From contig CM034412.1 of the NCBI GenBank assembly GCA_019925095.2, positions 620,001 through 684,000 on the forward strand: 64,000 nucleotides of DNA, in the 5' to 3' direction. The position numbers and the translations under genes were made by a program. This DNA is from Dendrolimus kikuchii (lineage: Eukaryota; Arthropoda; Insecta; Lepidoptera; Lasiocampidae). The notes beneath the pieces are model-generated. The model had not been told where the DNA came from. It saw nothing but the letters and a program-made list of their open reading frames with translations, and made no database searches. This document shows, piece by piece, positions 54,926 to 64,000 of the stretch; the stretch's first letter is position 1; each line of letters starts with the position of its first letter.

Positions 54926-55620
54926 TTTTATTATTATGCATATAAGATACATTAAATCAATAAAAAAAAACATTACACACACACTACCATGTATTTGATA
55001 CACACACGCATATATACTCTTTTGTTTATTGTTCAAGTCAAATTAACAGTGCAGCCTTAGCGAAATCTGTGATTATAGAAGTACAGTCTTTGACAACAGA
55101 ACCTTAATAATGTTCAGATTTATAATTTAAATTAATTATTATGTTCCAATTGCGACCACGGGCGACCACTAAGTAAATATAGTTAAACAGAGTGAATGTG
55201 TCGGCTCGAACGCTAATTACCAACTGAGCAACTAACTTCGTCATTCTTCACATTTTTTGATTAGAAATTCTCGGAATCGAAAGCAATAGTTTATACTTCC
55301 ATTGTTTAAAGAGCTCCAAATATTTTCTAACAACTGGTTATTAGGTAATTTGTTGTTCGTTGAATCATTAGGCAGATCAAGTCTTGTAATGATATACCGG
55401 TTTCTTATCTTTGCCTATTCATTCGCTTGCCTTTAACACTGATTAAAATTCATCATATTTTTGAAGTGAAACTTCTTTAGAACCGTTCTTATTTGAAACT
55501 CGATGAAACGAAAAAGCGACACTAAAAAGAGATAAACACATAAATCTATAGGACTAAGCTTGCGAGAGAATGAGAATTAATGAAATTTAAAATGATGCTT
55601 AAGAAGTTTATTTTGAATAA
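54926..55620. other. no gene seen
   Basis: Anonymous AT-rich DNA. GCGACACTAAAAAGAGATAA at 55516 is the complement of a stretch near 1465-1500, so a shared old repeat flanks both Helitron-like copies. Confidence 0.4.
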
Positions 55621-55850
55621 CTATGCCCGCGACGTCGACCGCGTGGAACTTGCTTTCAAAACCCTCCGATTTTGAAACATTTCACCAACTTCATTGGTGT
55701 TCCGCTCCTATTGGTCTTAGCGTGATGATATATAGCTTATAGCCTTCCTCGATAAATGGGCTATCTAACACTGAAAGATTTTTTCAAATCAGACTAGTAG
55801 TTCCTGAGATTAGCGCGTTCAATCAAACAATACATTAGTATATTTGGCTA
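55621..55850 (-). mobile_element. Helitron-like non-autonomous element (Lep1-type)
   Basis: ATGCCCGCGACGTCGACCG start (3' end damaged, CTAG lost), core TATTGGTCTTAGCGTGATG and GAGATTAGCGCGTTCAATC, 5' end near ACATTAGTATA. Confidence 0.6.
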
Positions 55851-55867
55851 CAACACTAATACTTACA

Positions 55868-56354
55868 CTTTAAATATCGAGATATATTTTAAATGAAACG
55901 TCCGAATTGAATAATTCAAAAAGTTCTAGAAAGGTATTGAATTCGTCTTGAATATGGAGTAATTTATTTTGATAAGGATTAATACCAAGGTACAAAATAA
56001 AGAGTTTTTGAAGCGACGGCATTTTAATTATTTAAAGAAATAAAAGAAAACACTTATTGTGAGATAACTACAAAGTGCAAAGTGGTAGTACATTGTTTTG
56101 TTCTATAACCAATAGTTTTCGCAGCGCACGCCGTGTAAGGATTTTGTCGGGTTATTTTTAAACACCTTAGGTTACATTGTTGGACTTTTAGTAAGGATCC
56201 CTAATTTTTTTGAAAATATAATATAGTCTATAGCCATCCTCGATAAATGTACTATTCAACACTGAAAGAATTTTTCAAATCGGACCAGCGGTTCCTGAGA
56301 TTAGCGCGTTTAAGCAAACAAACAAACTCTTTAACTTTATAATATTAGTATAGA
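55868..56354 (-). mobile_element. Helitron-like element, longer variant
   Basis: Reverse copy of 28228-28768: ends with TTATAATATTAGTATAGA on plus (5' TC on minus) and carries GTCTTGAATATGGAGTAA and CGCAGCGCACGCCGTG. Confidence 0.65.
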
Positions 56355-57242
56355 TCGAAAACAGAACTTTATCCTGGCGTTTGACACGCGGCTTGGCCGC
56401 GGGAAAAACTGGGTAAATTTAAAATATATAAAAATAACTCTTAGAAAAAAAAACTTCATAAAACACTTTTAAATGAAGTGAACCCCTCTCTCCCCTTAAA
56501 CTCCAACTTCATCTAAGACACGAAATACCAGAACGTCTGATAATTCGATCGAATTGTTCTTAAGGGCGCACCATACCTATCCGCAAAGAATTCCGTTAAT
56601 ATTCGCCCGGCAAATATTGAGCAAGGCGCCTTGGTATGCGGAATGTGCCGCGGTTAACTGCTAGTGACGCGCTTTCAACTCCATCGATATCGGTTTTATT
56701 TTTCAACAATATTCTACCATACATTTTGTATTCCTATATGATTTTGTACGGTTTAAACTGTAAACAGTTTAAACGTGCTCCAATTTTAGTGTGAACTACT
56801 TGTACACCTTTATATGTCGATAAGACTGTATTTAATTTTGTCTTGAGCGTTAAAAATTAATATAACCGATTTTTTCTTAGTGTGTAATTTGATTTGTAAA
56901 GTATTTCTTCACTTTGGCAGTTGTTAAATTTATATATTGACCAACTCCGAATACATTTATAATTCGATATTTTGGAATTGCTGTAAAATTATCAAAGCAA
57001 AAAGTAATTAATGTTCACAACCCCATTTTATAACAAGTTTCAAGAGACATTCGAAAGATGAATCAAAACTAATTCTTAGAACACAATTTACTACCATAAT
57101 TTATAACTTACGTATTTGTATTTTAATACGTATAAGTCTTACTGACACATAAATACCTTGCAATATTGAAATGAAACATTGCATCTTTGTTTTATATAGA
57201 TCCGTAGTTACAACTTGAATTTAATGTAAACACGTATAATAA
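56355..57242. other. no gene seen
   Basis: A mixed-composition patch at 56570-56700 (GCGCACCATACCTATCCGC) stands out, but no exon or repeat is recognised. Confidence 0.4.
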
Positions 57243-57243
57243 T

Positions 57244-57436
57244 CTATACTAATATTATAAAGAGGTAAAGTTTGTGAAGTTGTAGGGGGTAATCTCTGGA
57301 TCTACTAAACCGATTTTAAAAATTATTTTACTGTTGGAAAGCTACGTTAACAGAAAGTGTCATAGGCTATATAACATGATGCTATATACCACGGGAGCGG
57401 GACAGAGCGCGGTTGAAACCGCGCCGGGCCGCTAGT
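57244..57436 (+). mobile_element. Helitron-like element with 3' hairpin
   Basis: It starts TCTATACTAATATTATAAAG after an A and ends GAGCGCGGTTGAAACCGCGC then CGGGCCGCTAG before T. GCGCGGTT/AACCGCGC forms the GC-rich hairpin expected 10-12 nt before a Helitron 3' end. About 193 bp, non-coding, and the cleanest example here. Confidence 0.8.
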
Positions 57437-57437
57437 A

Positions 57438-58892
<1,455 letters not shown>

Positions 58893-58935
58893 TAAGTTAA
58901 GTAAGGTAAGTTTCCATTAAAAAATAATTGCAAAC

Positions 58936-59341
58936 GATGGCAAGACACCCGATGGTATGACTTTAATTCCCTGGAGTTTGGGAAGGCCGCTTATGTGGGA
59001 CGTTGCCTGTGTTGACACACTGGCGCCTTTTCATCTCCAGGAGTCCAAAGTTGGGGCCGGTCGTACTGCCACTTCTGCCGAATATCTCAAACGGCGCAAA
59101 TATGCAACCCTTGGAACAGGTTACATGTTTGAGCCGTTTGGGGTGGAGACTTTGGGCCTATGACGGGCCAAGTGCCCACAAATAAAAATCTTAAAAAATG
59201 TCTGGTCGCTACAAAAGGAGACCGGGAGGCTGGACCTTACCTCGCTCAAAGGATTAGCCTCTATATTCAGCGAAATAATGCTGCCAGCCTTCTAGGTACA
59301 ATACCCAGCGACAGTGGTCTGGTGGAGGTGTACGGGCTTTA
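58936..59341 (+). pseudogene. retroelement C-terminal fragment (family F), copy 2
   Basis: It reads [49 protein letters not shown] and VETLGL, then a frameshift near 59160 and AGPYLAQRISLYIQRNNAAS. Longest 5' extent of the three; the PDG...WDV spacing is reminiscent of a PD-(D/E)XK nuclease core, which is a guess. Confidence 0.6.
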
Positions 59342-59845
59342 GTACACGTTTAATTTTTTACTATAGTATATATATATTTAAATTAGTTTTATTTTTAGTA
59401 GTTTCATGTCTTATCTCAATTAGATATATTTGTTATGATAATAGATAATATTTCATAACTAAAAAAAAATATCATGATTCATATTAGACATTTGGCTCAT
59501 ACATTTTTACTTCACACTGTCTTTGAGATAAATTTCTGTGAGATTAACAATTATGTCATGGCAGATTTTTTGACATTACAGCTTATACCGAAACCACAAA
59601 TCTTCAAAATGACTACACATTTGTTCTTCACATAAAAAGTTCAGTTATAAAAATAAGTCAACAACAAATATTTTCTACATATTATGTACATACATATGCA
59701 TACAAGTTGATCTGCTGTCACTCTACCGACAGTCATAATCTGAATATTGTCTGTAGGAGGTCGCAATAAATCTACGTCACGTAACGAATATATATAGGTT
59801 GTCTTTTATTTTGATATATTTCTTTGAATATTGGAGGTTTTATAT
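59342..59845. other. no gene seen
   Basis: AT-rich 3' flank of family F (CATAACTAAAAAAAAATATC has relatives at 63740). No gene. Confidence 0.4.
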
Positions 59846-60018
59846 AAAAAAAAATTATTGCAGGAGATCAGCAGACAGGCAGACGGCCCACTTGATGGAA
59901 AGCCGTTACCATCGCCTATGGACATTTGCAACACCAAAGATGCTACAAATGCGCTGCTGCTCTCTTAAGGGAAATTGGAACCTTGTCACTAATGCCGGAA
60001 CCCTACTCAAGGTTGCTA
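59846..60018 (-). repeat. Bm1-like SINE 3' part, left member of a head-to-head pair
   Basis: ATTGCAGGAGATCAGCAGAC to CCGGAACCCTACTCAAGG in antisense, stopping where an oppositely oriented copy begins. Confidence 0.75.
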
Positions 60019-60019
60019 G

Positions 60020-60250
60020 TCAAGCCAGGTGGTAGGGTATTTACCCGTCTGGATGGCTTCCATCCCTGGTCTAGAGTATGCCGCCATAACAACCTTGTAT
60101 TGTGTTCCGATATTAGTGGTCAGGTTGTCTTTAGAGAGCAGCGGCAGCACATTGGTAGCACCTTTGGTGTTACAAATGTCCATAAGCATTGGTCACCGCT
60201 TACCATTTGGTAGGCCGTCTGCCTATCTGTTGACCTCATGCAACAAAATT
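60020..60250 (+). repeat. Bm1-like SINE, right member of a head-to-head pair
   Basis: GCCAGGTGGTAGGGTATTTA through GTCTGCCTATCTGTTGACC to CAACAAAATTTT. More diverged than its neighbour. Confidence 0.75.
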
Positions 60251-60944
60251 TTATAAAAATATATAACAGTAAAAATATTTAAAGTTTAATTGTCTTCTAC
60301 AGTATAGATCATTTAAACTAAACAGTTTACTTCAAGAGTAATTTTTTGAACTGTAGTTAATTTAACTTTACAAATTTATGCCGGATTTGTATATCTTACT
60401 AACCATTCCTTTACCATACCATTAGTAAAAAGACGTAGACACCAGTTGTACGACGTTTATATCAAATTTTAATTATTGATACATTTATTTAGTTAATGGC
60501 GCAATACCTACATTTCCTTTTACACTTTTCATCTTTAGAACCATCCATTCTAGTTGCCAGTTGTAAAATTAAAGAAAATTTAATTTCACTTATTTAAACT
60601 CCAATAATATACAAATTAACATATTCATAGGAAGATTGAATCTCAGCAGAAAATCCGTAATAATGGTAGCTCCTTGTTATTATTATATTGATAATTAATC
60701 AATTAATTTAATAGCTCAACTCACCCAACCATAATGAAAAAAAAATTGAGAACATATCTTAGCCGATTGTGCAAAATATAGGCCTGTTCTAGTTTGGGGG
60801 CAAACTGTCAACTTATAGTCTCAAATAACGCACCTACCATAAATATATTAATATAAATTGTAATATACTGTAAACATATAAATTAAATATATATAAAAAA
60901 CTATGACGTGTTCATCGTAAAGAAAAATGTCGAGGATTGTCGAG
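60251..60944. other. no gene seen
   Basis: AT-rich anonymous DNA. Confidence 0.45.
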
Positions 60945-61092
60945 TAATATCTCTTTCTTCCGGATTCGAATCCTGGCATGTAAATTTTTAAACGAATTAT
61001 TAGTTAACAATAGTCTGTGTCTTGGGATCGGCCCCAGAGTTCTCGTATATATTATACATAACACAAGCATATCGGGCATAGGTTGGAATTAT
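60945..61092 (+). repeat. tRNA-SINE family 2 copy
   Basis: TCCGGATTCGAATCCTGGC is a B-box core. The body CTTGGGATCGGCCCCAGAG to ACACAAGCATATCGG matches 35750-35905. Confidence 0.5.
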
Positions 61093-61400
61093 TTAACGTG
61101 CGGGTTTTTTTTATCTATTATTAAAAAAATCTGGTACAAAAAGCGGTAATTATTCAAACATATTATGTTTCAAGATATTGCATAAAGTTTATTTTTAGGG
61201 TATAATTGGTATTAAGATATTACTTATTTCTGCTCAGATAATTAATTTTTATAACAACACATACTTCTAAAACGTGGAGATACGCTTCTCATGAAAAAAA
61301 TGGAAACAGTACTATAAGTACTATTCAGGCTTAAAAAGGAGGATTGATATCATTAAAAAAATTCGCCAATAAATAGCTGGCAGTTTAGTCTACACTTCTT
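61093..61400. other. no gene seen
   Basis: AT-rich anonymous DNA up to a short (TTC)n run at ~61398-61412 that looks like the LINE tail. Confidence 0.4.
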
Positions 61401-61411
61401 CTTCTTCTTCT

Positions 61412-61959
61412 TCAGCCACTCTCAGTCCACTGCTGGACGTAGGCCTCCCCAAGTACGCGCCACATATCCTGGTCTCCCGTCTTCCTCATCCAGCCCCTGC
61501 CGGCAATCTTGCGCAGGTCGTCAAACCACCGGGCTGGCGGGCGTCCTACGCTACGTTTGCCGAGACGTGCTCTCCACTCCAGGACTCGTTTGCTCCATCG
61601 GCCGTCGGTCCTGCGACAGACGTGACCGGCCCACTGCCACTTCAACTTGCTAATTTTGCGAGCTATGTCAGTTACCTTCGTTCTCTTACGGATGTCCTCA
61701 TTTCTGATTTTATCTATAAGAGAAACACCTAACATAGCTCGCTCCAAGCCCGTTGAGCGACTTTGAATTTGTGGACCAGTCCCGCTGTCAGTGTCCATGT
61801 CTCGGCCCCATATGTCATGATGGGTAGAACGCACTGCTCGAAGACTCTCGTCTTCAAGCATTGCGGAATGGTCGACGAGAAGTCTACACAATGGTGTACA
61901 ATTCCAAATTTAAATTTTTGAATTTTCATCCAATAAATGAATGAGGAGATTGCTTTCAA
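61412..61959 (-). pseudogene. LINE reverse transcriptase C-terminal fragment, frameshifted
   Basis: The upstream minus frame gives FEQCVLPIMTYGAETWTLTA (thumb region). After a frameshift near 61770 the second frame gives LERAMLGVSLIDKIRNEDIR, LKWQWAGHVCRRTDGRWS, GKRSVGRPPARWFDDLRKI and VLGEAYVQQWTESG to a stop at 61412. This is a widely dispersed LINE C-terminus in moths and butterflies as I recall. The tail is a TTC/GAA repeat. Confidence 0.8.
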
Positions 61960-62039
61960 TGTGTATTCCGTTCGAATTTGTGCATTTAATCACATATTTT
62001 TTTGCAAAAATTATAGTTTTTTTGAATATAGTGATTGTT

Positions 62040-62352
62040 AACTAAGCCCTATGACATCCTACTAAAGAGATTTTTTCCTAACAAATATGGATACCTTGCG
62101 TTGTTGCTGCACGATTGCATCTTAGCCTCTCTGCTGTCAATAGAGTGTATCAGCTTTATCGGGAGACTGGTATGTTTACGTGATGTCTGAGCAAGATGAC
62201 CGGTATATTTATAGTTTTTCTAAGAAATCGTCACTTCATCTCTATTCAACTGCAGCAGTGGCTCCGTGAGCTTCGAGGTTTGTCTGTAAGCGATTCTACC
62301 ATTAGAAGAAGATTGGTGGAGCGTGGCCTGAAACCTCATAAACGAGCTAATA
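62040..62352 (+). pseudogene. Tc1-type transposase N-terminal relic
   Basis: CVVAARLHLSLSAVNRVYQL and YRETGMFT are followed by a stop. In another frame come LRNRHFTSIQLQQWLRELRG and LSVSDSTIRRRLVERGLKPH. Both are the paired helix-turn-helix DNA-binding region of Tc1-like transposases. The DDE catalytic part is missing because a SINE joins at ~62353. Confidence 0.75.
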
Positions 62353-62486
62353 CGAGCGACCAGGGGTGGTAGCCATCCAGTCGGGCAAATGCCCTACCAC
62401 CTGGCTGTGGGTTGTTTTGTCGCCTCTTACGACAGGCCGCCCGGCCGCAGGAAATTGTATACTTTCTCCGTTCCTGCACGGATACA
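62353..62486 (-). repeat. Bm1-like SINE 5' part
   Basis: GACCAGGGGTGGTAGCCATC to GTTCCTGCACGGATACAATC in antisense. Only the 5' half of the family is present, with no A tail. Confidence 0.75.
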
Positions 62487-62997
62487 ATCTTTTGACGTCT
62501 TTCTTTTTAACATTTTACAATTTTTTTTAAAGTTTAAAATATACCTGTTGAATAAAACACGATAGCTAAAGAAATTTTTTTTTTGAAACATTATTCATTA
62601 AACGGTATCTTGTAATATCTGCAATTAACTGGAATTATTATTTTTTCTTTCGTGTAAAATATACATAGAACTCATTAAAACCAAACTTCAGAGGTGTTTC
62701 GATTTTTTTGATGATAAGTGTATTTTAAATGAGATCAGAAAGTTTTGCATATCATTTGTACAGAAATACCGATACGATAGTCGTAAAATATCGACCTCGG
62801 TGCATTACTAATGAGGGGTCGGACGTGCCGTTGTCATGGCAACGGTGCGTAGTAACCCTGGATGTTTGAAGAAGACGTTTCTTTAGTTGACTTTTTTATT
62901 TGGTCAGGTTTTCTATCTTAGCATTTGGTATTGTAATGGATGAAATATTTCAAGTTTAATTTTTAAAAGTAATATTATCGAAACGACTCATTGACTC
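62487..62997. other. no gene recognised; X-box-like palindrome inside
   Basis: AT-rich except for a GC-rich patch at 62785-62870 that contains GTTGTCATGGCAAC. No exon was confirmed downstream. Confidence 0.4.
62830..62843. promoter_or_regulatory. RFX X-box-like site
   Basis: GTTGTCATGGCAAC differs by one base from the symmetric RFX optimum GTTGCCATGGCAAC; the wider CCGTTG/CAACGG also pairs. RFX factors drive ciliary and sensory-neuron genes. No target gene start is identified nearby, so the function is inferred from the motif alone. Confidence 0.35.
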
Positions 62998-63130
62998 TTC
63001 GGGTGATCAGAGGGCTGGTGCTTACCTCGGCCAACGGGTCAGTATGGCGATCCAGCGAGGAAACGTAGCCAGCCTTCTGGGCACCTTACCCATAGAAGAC
63101 GGTGATCTGGGCTCAGTATCCTACTTATAG
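62998..63130 (+). pseudogene. retroelement C-terminal fragment (family F), copy 3
   Basis: [20 protein letters not shown] then [17 protein letters not shown] and a stop. Shortest copy, 5' truncated. Confidence 0.6.
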
Positions 63131-64000
63131 TCTGAGGGATTATGAATAGAATACAATACAAATAAGTTAAGTTTTCTTGCATTGTATTCGATTATATGTA
63201 ATTATACACTTGTAATAACAAAAAATTTGTATTACAAAGTAATAGGTTTTTAATATTTTTGTATACTTTGTATGTATACTTAAATCATTTTATACTTGAA
63301 ACAGTGAATGTTGTGCATTTAACTCGAGTTCGTAGTAAAGCAAATGTTAAACGGTTCATTTCTGTCTTTCAACTTAGATCAATCGACAAAAGTGATCTAA
63401 ATAATCATAAATTTGAATCATTCAATGACAGTAATTACCGTTGGGTTTTTCATTTCTGTGCCTTTCAACCGAACTGATTCAATTTGGTTAATTTATTTGG
63501 GAAACATACAATAATTATAATTTTCACAATATAAAATAGCTAAGTTTCCATGAAAAAAAATCATGTTACACACTTGACTCATACAACTATAAAAAAAATA
63601 TTTGATACAATATTGGAAAATTAGACTTAAAATAAAAAAAAGGAATTAAATAATACATTACCACCCAAAAAAGAACTATATAATATGTCTATTTATCTCT
63701 ATCATTTTTGAGTCATAATCACCATGTCATAAAAAAATCGTGATACATGTTAAATATAAAAGCCATTATATTCAAAAAAATTAAATACTAATATAAATAA
63801 AGTCAAATGAATCCGTCTAATATCAGTTTCGATGAATCAACCAAAGTGATACATATAAACATAAATTTGACTAATTAAATGTTATCAAATACCGTCGTGT
63901 ACTTTCTACTCCGTGCCTTCCGTGATATTTTTATTTAAAGAAACAACAAACAGCTTGTGTTCGGTCCTTGCCTAGTATAATGTAGGTAGAATATCGCTCC
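63131..64000. other. no gene seen
   Basis: AT-rich 3' flank of family F. GGAAACATACAATAATTATA at 63500 repeats a stretch near 58710. The 72-codon frame at 63259 has no known domain. Confidence 0.4.

Noticed and set aside
62936..62960. First exon starting ATGGATGAAATATTTCAAG after the X-box
   Set aside because: No convincing donor follows and the frame stops at once.

Overview
The window is AT-rich animal nuclear DNA, most likely from a moth or butterfly. Three things point there. Bm1-like SINE 3' ends with short A tails occur about a dozen times. Short Helitron-like elements of the Lep1 type (5' TC, 3' CTAG before T) occur on both strands. The single recognisable host neuronal exon encodes the start of an insect-type complexin. 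Family names for repeats rest on remembered family features, not on searches.

Host genes are sparse. (1) A small exon at 17650-17729 (+) carries the first 18 codons of complexin between good splice sites; the rest of that gene is not recognised to its right and probably lies beyond the window. (2) A two-exon gene on the minus strand (exon 1 32275-32165, exon 2 28156-27884) encodes a 127-residue basic, S/T-P-rich protein I cannot name. If complexin continues past 64 kb, this gene is nested antisense in its intron.

Most of the rest is transposable elements. An I/R1-like non-LTR retrotransposon (about 17.76-23.04 kb, minus) has two apparently intact ORFs: a gag-like ORF1 with three zinc knuckles, and an ORF2 with endonuclease, reverse transcriptase, RNase H and a C-terminal CCHC. 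Fifteen 5'-truncated RTE-like LINE pieces end in TATG repeats, and many have clear 9-14 bp target-site duplications. Other pieces are other LINE C-termini, a BEL/Pao gag relic, a Tc1 transposase relic, tRNA-derived SINEs, a PIF/Harbinger-like MITE, a DNA element with 72-bp terminal inverted repeats and a 1.8-kb foldback structure.

The most unusual region is 36.3-52.5 kb. It is a tandem array of about 1.5-kb units on the minus strand. Each of the eight main units holds a ~940-955 bp exon-like segment between conserved splice-type signals, plus a ~0.57-kb spacer containing relics of two SINEs. The encoded Asn/Ser/Lys-rich protein is not recognised. All eight young units carry at least one lesion, while the two oldest left-edge units keep a reading frame ending in a hydrophobic segment that the young units lost through a net 2-nt change. 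A 3,041-bp stretch is identical at an offset of 7,482 bp, and one unit is a mosaic of two others, so the array is being homogenised by recombination. The right end (52.5-64 kb) is a mosaic of SINEs, Helitron-like elements, three copies of an unfamiliar retroelement C-terminus, and a long (TA)n tract.
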